Made by a program: the position numbers and the translations under genes. A stretch of 64,000 nt of DNA from JAAUTS01 sp038250235 (GTDB lineage: Bacteria; Verrucomicrobiota; Verrucomicrobiia; Methylacidiphilales; JAAUTS01), in NCBI GenBank assembly GCA_038250235.1, contig JBBSCO010000001.1:70490-134489 (forward strand). Reading direction: 5' to 3'. This document shows, in pieces, positions 51,100 through 59,468 of the stretch. The first letter of the stretch is position 1. Every line of letters begins with the position of its first letter. The notes beneath the pieces were generated by a model. It searched no databases and was not told where the DNA came from. It saw only the letters and a program-made list of their open reading frames with translations.

Positions 51100-53479
51100 T
51101 CTTCAGGTGCATTCCTGTTTTTCGGACCGACCGTCCGAGTGGATTCTGCGGAAACTGGGGGTGCCCGAGAGTTATACCCAGCCTGTGGAACTTTACGGAA
51201 AGCTTAAAGAGAACGGGTTCCAGTATGTCACGATCACGGATTTGAACCGGATCGAAGGTTGCCTGGCTATTGCAGACAGACCGGGTGCCTTTATCAGCGA
51301 GAAGGTGACGACCTATTTCCCGAATGATCCCTGCAAAATTCAACTCCTGGTCTGGAACATCACCGAGGAGCAGCACGCACGGATTGCTGAGCTGCGACAA
51401 AACATTTTTGAACTCTCGGCCTGGCTGCGTTCCCAGCAAATCGTGCACGGAGTGGCGCACATGCTTTACAACGTCAACGACCGCCTGACTGTGGCCCACG
51501 TCGAGAAACTCATCCTGCTATTCAACCTCTTTGAAACGTTGAATGGGACACGTGATCCCTTGTCCGGACAAATCACGGAGCTGTGCCTGAAATCGCTGAC
51601 TCCCGCTCTTTTGGATGAATTGGCCAACACACACAACCTGGCCCCGGCTCATGAGAAAGCTTGGGAAAAAAGTTTTTTCGGCGGATCTGAAGATTATGGC
51701 GGGCTCTATCATGGTCAGGCCTGGACCGAAGTTGAGCACGCAGACACCCTGGAAGACTTTCTCCGTTCCGTACAATCCGGACAGGGAAAACCTGTCGGGC
51801 GCCCGGGGGATGTGCAGAGGGTGGGAAACAGCATTTACCGCGTCATTTTCAGCTATGCCAAAGACAGACTGGGGAAGACTGCCCCCAAGGGCATGGATCT
51901 CCTGGGAAAAGTCGCGCAGCGTTTCCTCGAGGGGAAAAATCCAACTGATCTTTCCTGGGGCGAATGGATCGGGCATGTCGGCGAAGCTATTCGTTCAGGC
52001 AAAGCCATTGATTTTTTCAAACCGAACGATCCGTCGTTCAACCGTGAGGTGGTTAAGTATTTCCTCAATCCCCGCATCAAGCGTGAACTGGACACGATCA
52101 TCAGGGAGGAGCCGACCCCGGAGCGCAGAACTTTCCGGATGGCTTCGAAAATCGGCAACGATCTTTTTTACCGCCTTTTCCTGCAGATCATGGACCGGGT
52201 CAACAAAGGAGAGTTTCTTGATTGCCTTCAGCCTGCAGTTGGTATGCTGCCCATCCTGGCAAGTGTTTCGCCCTATTTTTTCTCTTTCTATGGAATGAGG
52301 TCAAGGCGCCAACTGCTGAGGCCTGCGGCCCTGAGGTTTTTGGGCGGACTTCCGCCAAGCCTGCAGAATCGTAAACGTGCCTGGTTCACCGACACCCTTG
52401 ATGATGTCAATGGAGTCTCACGCACCATTGCCACCATGACAAAATCCGCCCAAAACCTGGGATACGACATGACGGTGGTGGTTTCGAGAAATGAACTGAA
52501 GATCAAAGATATCCCGATCAAAAACTTTGAGCCGGTCGGGGAGTTCGAACTTCCTGAGTATGAACTGCAAAAACTCACCTTCCCCCCGCTTTTGGAAATG
52601 ATTGATTACATGGAAAGGGAGAAGTTTACCGAATGTGTCATCAGCACTCCGGGACCAGTAGGATTGACGGCGGTGGCAGCTGCCAGGCTATTGGGCTTGA
52701 AAACCAGTGGGATCTACCACACCGATTTTCCCCAGTATGTCCGCATCCTGACCGAAGACGATCTGATGGAAACATTGATGTGGAAGTTCATGTACTGGTT
52801 CTATTCCCAGATGGACGTGGTGTACGTCAATTCCGAGTACTACCGCCGATGCTGGATTGAGCGTGGCATTGCTCCGGAAAAGATCGAAATCCTGCCCCGG
52901 GGACTGGACACGGAGTTATTCCATTACCGACACCGCGACAAAAATTTCTGGTTTAGGAGAGGTACCCGAAATCCGGTCATGCTTTACGTCGGGCGGATTT
53001 CCAAGGAGAAAGAACTCAAATTTTTGGCGGAACTTTTCCTGGAACTGAGAAAGCAGGGGACTCTTGTCGACCTTGCCGTGGTGGGGGAGGGGCCTTTCGA
53101 AGCGGAAATGAAACAGATGGTTCCGGATGCGATTTTTACCGGAGTTCTCAGAGGCAAAGAGTTGGGTGCAGCCTATGCTTCCGCAGACCTTTTCATGTTT
53201 CCCAGCACTACGGATACTTTTGGAAATGTCGTGATTGAAGCATTGTCTTCGGCACTGCCGGTTTTTGTTTCAGACGTGGGTGGGCCCAAGGAATTGATCC
53301 AAAATCCTGTGCAAGGACGGGTCTTGCCTGCCAATCAGATGGCTCCTTGGTTGGATGCAGTGACTAGCTTTCTCTCCCAGCCTTCGAGCTTGGAAGGACG
53401 ACAGGCAAGTGCCGCCAAAGTGCAGCAGGAAAGAAACTGGGATCGGGCATTCGAGTCCTTTTGGCAGCGCACCTTGTAG
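51086..53479 (+). CDS. PHP-domain/glycosyltransferase-4 fusion with degraded PHP metal site
   Basis: 797 residues. The N-terminal half (about 1-240) is a PHP domain of the type starting DLxVHS...DRPSEWIL, with FISEKVTTYFPNDPCKIQLLVW and HGVAHMLYNVNDRL. A connecting region (about 240-430) leads to a C-terminal GT4 (about 440-797): TLDDVNGVSRTIATMTKSA, GIYHTDFPQYVRIL, VNSEYYRRCWIERGIAPEKIEILPRGLDTELF, VGRISKEKELKFLAELF and FPSTTDTFGNVVIEALSS. In the PHP motifs two usual histidines are replaced: Gln7 (DLQVHS) and Leu53 (ITDLN). The GT4 half looks intact and resembles MgtA/SqdX-type lipid glycosyltransferases. It is the last gene of the operon. Confidence 0.9.
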   Translation: MPKCDLQVHSCFSDRPSEWILRKLGVPESYTQPVELYGKLKENGFQYVTITDLNRIEGCLAIADRPGAFISEKVTTYFPNDPCKIQLLVWNITEEQHARIAELRQNIFELSAWLRSQQIVHGVAHMLYNVNDRLTVAHVEKLILLFNLFETLNGTRDPLSGQITELCLKSLTPALLDELANTHNLAPAHEKAWEKSFFGGSEDYGGLYHGQAWTEVEHADTLEDFLRSVQSGQGKPVGRPGDVQRVGNSIYRVIFSYAKDRLGKTAPKGMDLLGKVAQRFLEGKNPTDLSWGEWIGHVGEAIRSGKAIDFFKPNDPSFNREVVKYFLNPRIKRELDTIIREEPTPERRTFRMASKIGNDLFYRLFLQIMDRVNKGEFLDCLQPAVGMLPILASVSPYFFSFYGMRSRRQLLRPAALRFLGGLPPSLQNRKRAWFTDTLDDVNGVSRTIATMTKSAQNLGYDMTVVVSRNELKIKDIPIKNFEPVGEFELPEYELQKLTFPPLLEMIDYMEREKFTECVISTPGPVGLTAVAAARLLGLKTSGIYHTDFPQYVRILTEDDLMETLMWKFMYWFYSQMDVVYVNSEYYRRCWIERGIAPEKIEILPRGLDTELFHYRHRDKNFWFRRGTRNPVMLYVGRISKEKELKFLAELFLELRKQGTLVDLAVVGEGPFEAEMKQMVPDAIFTGVLRGKELGAAYASADLFMFPSTTDTFGNVVIEALSSALPVFVSDVGGPKELIQNPVQGRVLPANQMAPWLDAVTSFLSQPSSLEGRQASAAKVQQERNWDRAFESFWQRTL

Positions 53480-53630
53480 AAATCCAGGCCTGCCTTGAAA
53501 TCTGACACGCAAGCTTACGGATTAGGCTTGTGGGCCAAAGGTGGGCTCTGCTATTCTAAAAAAATCTTAACCCAATGAAACATTATTTTGATTAAGCTTC
53601 TGTTTTTATCAGTTTTTGTTTAAAAAGTGA

Positions 53631-53661
53631 TTGACGTAAGCGTATCTTGGCGATTTATTAT
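53631..53661 (+). promoter_or_regulatory. Possible sigma-70 promoter, leaderless arrangement
   Basis: TTGACG at 53631-53636 and TATTAT at 53656-53661 (19-nt spacer; an alternative -10 two bases upstream gives 17). Transcription would begin about 53668, at or next to the ATG at 53670. No Shine-Dalgarno sequence precedes that ATG. Confidence 0.35.
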
Positions 53662-53669
53662 TAAAGCAT

Positions 53670-55025
53670 ATGGCTACCCCTCCCTTTCCGCCAAACCCCA
53701 ACTTACCTACCGGCGCCAAATTTCCTACCCCGCCTCCCTCCGGTATTGCCCAAAAGCCCATCATGCCCGCAGGTGCTGTCATTCCCAAGGAAACGATTAA
53801 CATTAATTCCCAAGGCTCGCCGAATCTCAGGACGACGCAGAAAAAGCTTAAAAAAGAAACCATGCGGATCAGCCTCCCCCCCAAGCCGGGTGCGGGGCAG
53901 CCTATGGCGGCAATTCCTGTTAATCCTCTGAGGCCTCCCACGGGAGCTACACCTGTTGCCTCTTCGGCCAATAAAATGATGATGTCGGTCACAAGACCGA
54001 TCGGAATCACCCCAAGCGCAGCCGCCGCCTCGAGACCTGCGCTTGAATCCCCTACAGCGGCCATTCCCTCCGGCAGCTTTGCCCCCAGGATGGCGGCTCC
54101 GCAGGCACCCATTGCACCGGCAGCTTCTCCCTCTCTCACGGCACCTTTGAGTCCTCCCCAGTCATCGGCCATGGTTCCGGCACCAGCCAAGCCAGTTGTA
54201 GCTCAAGCGGCTCCCGCTATTCCCCGTCCGATGATGCCGACTGTTCCATTTGCCCCTCCAAGTAGTGTACCAGGGGCACCCAGGCCAATTACCCCTCCGA
54301 CCGTCTCTATGGCCAAGCCGGCTTCTTCTTCCCCTACGGTCAATGTGGCCCAAAAGGCTGGAGTACTTCCCGTCACGTCTCCACTTTCGGCCCCCAAGTC
54401 TCCTTTTCCGGCTGCTCCTTCCGCTCCCGCTGCATTCTCGGCTCCTCTTGCAGCTCCCGTTCCAAAACTGGTATCTCCGAGCCCCATGTCGACTCCTCCC
54501 ACGGCTGCATTCACACCTCCGCCTTCGGCTCCCAGACCTCCAATGCCCGCAGCACCGGTAGCCCCTGCGGCAGGACTCAGAGCACCTCTGCCCGCTCCAT
54601 CTGCGGCACTTCAATCAACCCCGGATGACATTAAATCGAAGACAAGTTTGATCGCAGCTCCGAACCCCTCTTCAGCATCGCCGATTCTTTCCAAGATGGC
54701 TCCTCCGAAACCTGCCATGTCTCCTGCGGGTGTTCCTAAAGCACCCTCTTCCTTGACTGCACCAGCTCCGGCGGTACCCTTCGGTTCCAAACCTTCTGCC
54801 GTGCCTTTGTCTAAAGCCTCGCCTCCCTCTACCCTTGGCGGTCCCAGAGCACCTGCTTCAGTTCCATCGCCAGCCTCTGCAATAAAGGCCGGACCGCCGC
54901 CTTCTTCAATTTCCAACTATGGAAGTGGTCAGGATCAGGGGGGTTTCGGCCTGGCGGTTGCCGCCGCTGTCACAGCCCTGATCAGTGTTGGCGTCCAAGT
55001 TCTGGCCCTGCTCGATATTATCTGA
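53670..55025 (+). CDS. Pro/Ala/Ser-rich protein with C-terminal membrane helix
   Basis: 451 residues of low-complexity, Pro/Ala/Ser-rich sequence (repeats such as APSAPAAFSAPLAAPVPK, with sparse charges), with a slightly more structured basic patch at about 52-75 (LRTTQKKLKKETMRISLPPKPG). It ends in a predicted transmembrane helix (GFGLAVAAAVTALISVGVQVLALLDII). A tail-anchored, proline-rich cytoplasmic protein is the simplest reading; no signal peptide is present. Codon usage looks like real coding sequence, with no stop in 450 codons. Function unknown. The 169-nt region before trxA shows nothing clear. Confidence 0.75.
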   Translation: MATPPFPPNPNLPTGAKFPTPPPSGIAQKPIMPAGAVIPKETININSQGSPNLRTTQKKLKKETMRISLPPKPGAGQPMAAIPVNPLRPPTGATPVASSANKMMMSVTRPIGITPSAAAASRPALESPTAAIPSGSFAPRMAAPQAPIAPAASPSLTAPLSPPQSSAMVPAPAKPVVAQAAPAIPRPMMPTVPFAPPSSVPGAPRPITPPTVSMAKPASSSPTVNVAQKAGVLPVTSPLSAPKSPFPAAPSAPAAFSAPLAAPVPKLVSPSPMSTPPTAAFTPPPSAPRPPMPAAPVAPAAGLRAPLPAPSAALQSTPDDIKSKTSLIAAPNPSSASPILSKMAPPKPAMSPAGVPKAPSSLTAPAPAVPFGSKPSAVPLSKASPPSTLGGPRAPASVPSPASAIKAGPPPSSISNYGSGQDQGGFGLAVAAAVTALISVGVQVLALLDII

Positions 55026-55194
55026 CTTAAGTTCGGATCAGCAGGAGCTGCACGCCGGAATCCCTCAAACAGATTTCCCGGATTTGCGGCAAAAAAATCG
55101 GCATCGTGTTTTTTGGCAATAGTCGAAATACGTTTTTTCTATTTTTTATATCGTGGGGTATTGCTTTTTTCTCTCCCATGGTCATGCTTTCGGT

Positions 55195-55521
55195 ATGGCT
55201 AGCGAAAATGTATTTGAATTAACGGGAGCTAATTTTTCGGAAAAAGTTCTGAACAATAAGGGACTGGTCCTGGTCGATTTTTGGGCCGAGTGGTGTGGCC
55301 CTTGCAAAATGATAGCTCCTTTACTGGATCAGATCGCTGACGGCAATATCGGAAAAGTCCAGATTGGTAAAGTGGACGTTGATAAAAATCCAGACCTGTC
55401 TTCCCAGTATAACATCAGGGCCATTCCCACTTTGTTGATTTTTGAAGATGGTAAGGTCAAGGAACAGATTGTCGGCATGACCTCCAAAGCCAGCCTTGAG
55501 CAAAAACTCGGATTGGTCTGA
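55195..55521 (+). CDS. trxA: Thioredoxin
   Basis: 108 residues, the classical thioredoxin length, starting MASENVFELTGANFSEKVL. The active site WAEWCGPCKMIAP has Cys34 and Cys37, and the cis-proline is in RAIPTLLIFEDGK. It is a cytoplasmic protein-disulfide reductant. The ATG at 55195 fits the family; a longer GTG frame to 55153 adds 14 residues without support. The next gene starts 13 nt after the stop. Confidence 0.97.
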   Translation: MASENVFELTGANFSEKVLNNKGLVLVDFWAEWCGPCKMIAPLLDQIADGNIGKVQIGKVDVDKNPDLSSQYNIRAIPTLLIFEDGKVKEQIVGMTSKASLEQKLGLV

Positions 55522-55534
55522 GACAGGTTTGCGC

Positions 55535-56539
55535 GTGCCCCCGAAAAAAACGTCGGCTTTGATCTGGTTCGGCAATCATTCCGGACAGTTTCTTACGCCA
55601 TCCCTAATAGAGAGGATAGGCACTCTCTGTGAACCTATTGTTCCCGAGGTGTTCTCCCGTGCTTCCTTTCTGGAGAAAATCAAAGGGGTTGAGGTTGTTT
55701 TATCAACATGGGGAATGCCCGTGCTGGATCAGGAACTTTTAGATCAGGCTCCGGATCTTAAGGCTGTTTTTTATGCTGCAGGCTCTGTGAAAGGGTGGGC
55801 CACGCCCGCCGTTTGGGAACGCAACATTTTGGTGACGACCACTGCTTCCTGCAATGCGGTCCCGGTTTGCCATTACACGGTTTCCATGATTCTTCTTTCA
55901 CTTAAAAACGTTCTGCCCATGACCCGCGCTTTAAATACCGAGGGAAGAAAAGCCTGGAACAGGCCGAATTACCACACGGTGGGTGTTGGAGGCCATGCCG
56001 TTGTCGGAATCATCGGGGCCAGCAAAGTGGGGCGCCTGGTGATTAACGAGTTGAAAAAACTCCAAATCCGCATTCTTGTTTTCGATCCGCACCTCAGTGC
56101 GCCTCAGGCTGCAGAACTTGGGGTTGAGAAGGTCGAATTGGACGGGCTTCTTCGCATTTCCGACGTCATCAGTGTCCATGCACCTAAAACGGAACAGACC
56201 CGTCACATGCTCAATGGAAAAAATCTACCTCTTGTTAGGGCAGGCACAACCCTGATTAATACGGCAAGGGGCGATCTAATCGACGAAGCCGCACTGATCA
56301 GAGAATTGAAGAAAGGTGACTGGACTGCGATTTTGGATGTCACCGAGCCTGAGCCGCCCCAGGATGGAAGCGAACTCTACGCGCTTCCGAACTGCTTTTT
56401 GACACCCCATATTGCAGGATCAATCGGCTTTGAGTGCCGTGCCATGGCGGAACAATGTGTCGAGGAGCTTTCCCGTTACGTTTCCGGTCAGTCCGCTATC
56501 GAGCCGGTTACCATTGAGCAATTAGTCACGATGGCCTGA
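55535..56539 (+). CDS. D-isomer-specific 2-hydroxyacid dehydrogenase family protein
   Basis: 334 residues from a GTG start just after trxA; an upstream TTG at 55496 would overlap trxA by 26 nt and is less likely. NAD-binding signature VVGIIGASKVGRLVINELKKL (GxSxxG form, where GxGxxG is usual). Catalytic residues are Arg in NTARGDLIDEAAL, Glu in VTEPEPPQDGSE and His in LTPHIAGSIG. FYAAGSVKGWATPAVWERNILV is the substrate-domain border. It reduces or oxidises a 2-oxo/2-hydroxy acid; substrate unknown. It converges with an HTH regulator 85 nt away, which may control it. Confidence 0.9.
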   Translation: MPPKKTSALIWFGNHSGQFLTPSLIERIGTLCEPIVPEVFSRASFLEKIKGVEVVLSTWGMPVLDQELLDQAPDLKAVFYAAGSVKGWATPAVWERNILVTTTASCNAVPVCHYTVSMILLSLKNVLPMTRALNTEGRKAWNRPNYHTVGVGGHAVVGIIGASKVGRLVINELKKLQIRILVFDPHLSAPQAAELGVEKVELDGLLRISDVISVHAPKTEQTRHMLNGKNLPLVRAGTTLINTARGDLIDEAALIRELKKGDWTAILDVTEPEPPQDGSELYALPNCFLTPHIAGSIGFECRAMAEQCVEELSRYVSGQSAIEPVTIEQLVTMA

Positions 56540-56624
56540 TCACCGCGATTCGTTGTCCGCCTTCAGGATTTCTGAAGATGCTTGCAGCCGGTAAAAAGGG
56601 GAGGCCCAGAATCCAATGCTCTTA

Positions 56625-57278
56625 TCAGACTGTAATAAGGGAATTCGTGCGGAACGTACACTTGAAGAGGCCTGAAACACGCTCTTCTGAACGGTCCACT
56701 TTGGTGTCCAGAACCTGTTCGAACATCTGGCGTTCCAGGTCACGAATGACGGGGAAGCGATTCATGCAGGATAGAATGGGGGAATTGAATTCAATGATCT
56801 GGTGTTGTCCCGCCTCACGATCATAGAAATACTCGCTCATGTAACCGCGTTCGTCGCGGAGACTGGCCAATTGACGGAGCTTTTGTTCAAGAGTTCCACC
56901 TTTGACTTTTTCGCGGCTTTTAAAGGATTCGTTTTTGTAGATGTTGAACAGAATTTTATCGGCGGCCGCCGGGCCATACACTTCCTGGATGGACTCCAGA
57001 ATTTCGGCGGTAAAATTGCTGGACTCTGTGGGAAAAAATTCCTGGGCGATTTCTGTCAGACGATATGCTTTTTCAGGGCGTCCCATGCCTTTAGGCCGAC
57101 GCCAGGTGTCAAGATAACCTTCGCTCTGCAAGGCGATGCAGTGCTGCTTCACACCCATGTAAGAGAGTCCGACGCGATCACATAATTCTGACACAGAAAG
57201 CCCTTGGCTGCGCTTGATTTCTGTAAGAATCAGCAGTTTGGGATTTTTAGCTACTTTCTTCAGAAATTTACCTTTCAT
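56625..57278 (-). CDS. HTH transcriptional regulator, winged-helix type
   Basis: 217 residues. The N-terminal winged helix is LLILTEIKRSQGLSVSELCDRVGLSYMGVKQHCIALQSEGYLDTWRRPKGMGRPEKAYRL; the LSYMGVKQHC recognition segment and the Arg/Gly wing are typical of ArsR/DeoR-like regulators. The C-terminal part (EILESIQEVYGPAAADKILFNIY...YFYDREAGQHQIIEFNSPI) would sense a ligand or metal; it retains one Cys in the HTH and one near the end (ILSCMNRF). Start at the ATG at 57278 (MKGKFLKKVAKNPKLL). No adjacent target besides the convergent dehydrogenase is obvious. Confidence 0.8.
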   Translation of the reverse strand: MKGKFLKKVAKNPKLLILTEIKRSQGLSVSELCDRVGLSYMGVKQHCIALQSEGYLDTWRRPKGMGRPEKAYRLTEIAQEFFPTESSNFTAEILESIQEVYGPAAADKILFNIYKNESFKSREKVKGGTLEQKLRQLASLRDERGYMSEYFYDREAGQHQIIEFNSPILSCMNRFPVIRDLERQMFEQVLDTKVDRSEERVSGLFKCTFRTNSLITV

Positions 57279-57896
57279 AACCCGTTCGAACGAAGATGCA
57301 TTGATCAAAATTTACGATTTGACCCTATGAAGTTACAGTTTGATTGCAAGACTTTTTACGCTGCTAACGTGGAAAGATTTGAGTTTTTTTCGGATGGGGA
57401 CTTTACTGATCTTAAGGGCTTGTACCCGGTTGGTGCATGAATAACCGGTCAGCACGGTTGGCATTCTGGCTCATTCCGATCTATTCACGACTTCCGCCTG
57501 CACGGACACCTGAAAACACCGGTATTCAAATTGCTATAAATCTTTATTTTGTCCAGTTTTAGTATCACTTTTTGAGTTTGCGTTACAGGTGCCGTTCAAC
57601 CGACTGGACTTTTCGATAATGACGCTGCCACAATTAAAGATCCTACAGAGAAGGCTTACCTTGCTGGTAGTTGTTCCTTTCGCGGTTTTCTACACGAGCC
57701 ATCATGTCAAAATTGGTTAACTGCGGTCTGGTTTGTGCGTGTTGATAGCGGTTTATTTCATTTTTCCGATCCTGAATGTTCCGGGTAACACACGGATGCC
57801 TGATTCTGAGCCCTGAACCGAAGCCTGTCCCTTCCTTTATGGAATTAGGGAAAAGGTCTTGCATTTATAAACCAGCAATGGCGGCGGAGGTGTTTT
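57279..57896. other. 618-nt region without a supported gene
   Basis: Between the HTH regulator and the methyltransferase. It must carry the regulator's promoter, read on the minus strand. An open frame at 57643-57864 (minus, 73 codons) lacks a recognisable motif or start signal, and I do not call it. The DNA is more A+T-rich than neighbouring genes, with no repeats or hairpins I would name. Confidence 0.5.
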
Positions 57897-58592
57897 TCAG
57901 TCCATCCAAAGGGCTTGCCTAAACCAGGGCAGACCGCAGCTCTGAAAATTTTCCCAGGAAGCCTGTCTGGCCAAACTCTCCAATTCGGCCCGGGTATACG
58001 CACGGCGAACCGAAAGCAGGGCATCGTGCCGGGTCATGGGATCTCTGAGCCAAGTGTGGACAAGAAGCCAGACTCCAAGGTAGCCGAGGGCTGAGCGGGT
58101 CAGATCTGTGACGAAGACCAGACCGCGGCTGACGCGTTTCAGTTCACTCAGCACCTGGACGGCATCTGTGTCTGAAAAATGATGTAGGGCAAGCTGGCAG
58201 GTCACAAGGTCGAAGGTCTGATCTTGAAAAGGAAGTTGTTTTAGATCAGCCTGTTGCCAGTTAATGTTCTGACTGCCGTATTTTTCCCGGGCATAGGCGA
58301 GGGTCTGTGGTTGGAGATCGACGGCGCTGAGATGGCTTTTGGGAAGGGAATGGAAGAGTTGGGCCGTCAAGTCTCCCGCTCCGCAGGCACAATCGAGAAC
58401 CGTGCTGTTTTTTTTCTGCCCGATTGCCGCCTTACGGAGGATAAAACTTGTGGCTTGGCGACCTCCGAAATGACGGTTAATGGTTTCAAGATTTTGCAGA
58501 TCGCGGGCGAGTGCTCCGGGATCAAGGTTTGGCAGATCCATCAACTCGGGATGTTCTGCGGAGAAAAAACGCTGTTGTAAGTTGGGAAGCAC
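57897..58592 (-). CDS. SAM-dependent class I methyltransferase (UbiE-like)
   Basis: 231 residues. Motif I is NSTVLDCACGAGDLTAQLFHSL, with SAVDLQPQTLAYAREKYG, QADLKQLPFQDQTFDLVTCQLALHHFSDTDAVQVLSELKRVSRG (post-motif I and motif II), and the C-terminal TRAELESLARQASW. The N-terminus QQRFFSAEHPELMDLPNLDPGALARDLQNLETINRHFGG matches methyltransferases commonly linked with polyketide or quinone-like biosynthesis. Substrate unknown and no biosynthetic partner is adjacent. The upstream FHA gene ends 29 nt before its start on the same strand. Confidence 0.87.
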   Translation of the reverse strand: MLPNLQQRFFSAEHPELMDLPNLDPGALARDLQNLETINRHFGGRQATSFILRKAAIGQKKNSTVLDCACGAGDLTAQLFHSLPKSHLSAVDLQPQTLAYAREKYGSQNINWQQADLKQLPFQDQTFDLVTCQLALHHFSDTDAVQVLSELKRVSRGLVFVTDLTRSALGYLGVWLLVHTWLRDPMTRHDALLSVRRAYTRAELESLARQASWENFQSCGLPWFRQALWMD

Positions 58593-58621
58593 TGGACGCG
58601 GTGGGTTCTTTAGCGGGCCGG

Positions 58622-59329
58622 TTAGACGGCGTCGGAGTTTGCCACGGTGGAAATGGAGATGTTGATATTAACCTCTCCGATGCGGAGGAGATCTCCGTTA
58701 TGCAGAAGGCCCTGGGTCTGGCTCTGGCCATTCAGGGAAATGCCATTCATGGAGCCGAGATCACGAACCAGAATGGCGTCACTGTTGACGATGAGAATGG
58801 CGTGTTTCCGTGAAACGGAAGAGTCGGACAGGACGAGGTCGTTTTCGGCATGGCGCCCGATCCTGACTTGGCGTGATTTGATGCTGTAAGTAAAAGGCCT
58901 AAGCTCTTTACTGGAGATGTCCAGATTCATCTGATACAAATTTTCTTCAATCTGGATGTTGCGCGTCTTCTGGAAATTGGCGGAGTCTTTGCGGAGAGTA
59001 TCCAGTTCCCCGGAACTTTGCATCTGGATGAAGTTTAAGAGAAAATCCTGCACAACACTACTCATGGTCATCTGGCGCGGGGTTTCCGATTCGACCCAGT
59101 CATAGTTAGGTCCGGGCCAGGTCAGGATTTCCAACATGGCATTATCCCCGCTGAGTAGTGACGTCTCGGCATGGGCGATGATGCCGGTCATAAGGTGGAT
59201 TTTCCCCTGATCTTCCCCATATGAAATTAGAAAGGCACCGGTTCGTCCTGTGTGCCCATAGTGTTGGAGCATTTCCGTCAAGGGAAAGAGGCCGGCGCCA
59301 AAACCACTAGCAATTAACTTGGTTTCCAT
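58622..59329 (-). CDS. DUF4388 (PATAN-like) plus FHA domain protein
   Basis: 235 residues. The N-terminal domain (about 8-90, FPLTEMLQHYGHTGRTGAFLISYGEDQGKIHLMTGIIAHAETSLLSGDNAMLEILTW) fits DUF4388/PATAN. After a linker with coiled-coil propensity, the C-terminal FHA domain (about 150-235) has RQVRIGRHAENDLVLSDSSVSRKHAILIV and GSMNGISLNG, including the Arg, Ser-Arg-His and Asn residues that read phosphothreonine. It is probably a signalling adaptor responding to Ser/Thr kinases, which are not in the window. Confidence 0.88.
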   Translation of the reverse strand: METKLIASGFGAGLFPLTEMLQHYGHTGRTGAFLISYGEDQGKIHLMTGIIAHAETSLLSGDNAMLEILTWPGPNYDWVESETPRQMTMSSVVQDFLLNFIQMQSSGELDTLRKDSANFQKTRNIQIEENLYQMNLDISSKELRPFTYSIKSRQVRIGRHAENDLVLSDSSVSRKHAILIVNSDAILVRDLGSMNGISLNGQSQTQGLLHNGDLLRIGEVNINISISTVANSDAV

Positions 59330-59468
59330 TTCGATACATGCAAGCGGTATACATCCCAGCCAGTCCTTCCTAAAGTATTCGGACCGTACAGGATAACCGT
59401 GTTCTGCGGCTGATACCTGAGGTTAATCTTAAATGCGATCAGTCCGTATTCCAAGATAAATCATGTCA

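Noticed and set aside
53609..54190. Glycine/alanine-rich open frame on the minus strand under the Pro/Ala-rich gene
   Set aside because: Proline codons CCx read in reverse give glycine-rich shadows; no start signal and no motif. The plus-strand frame is longer and ends in a sensible membrane helix.
57643..57864. 73-codon minus-strand open frame in the 618-nt gap
   Set aside because: No ribosome-binding site, motif or recognisable family; composition is not clearly coding.
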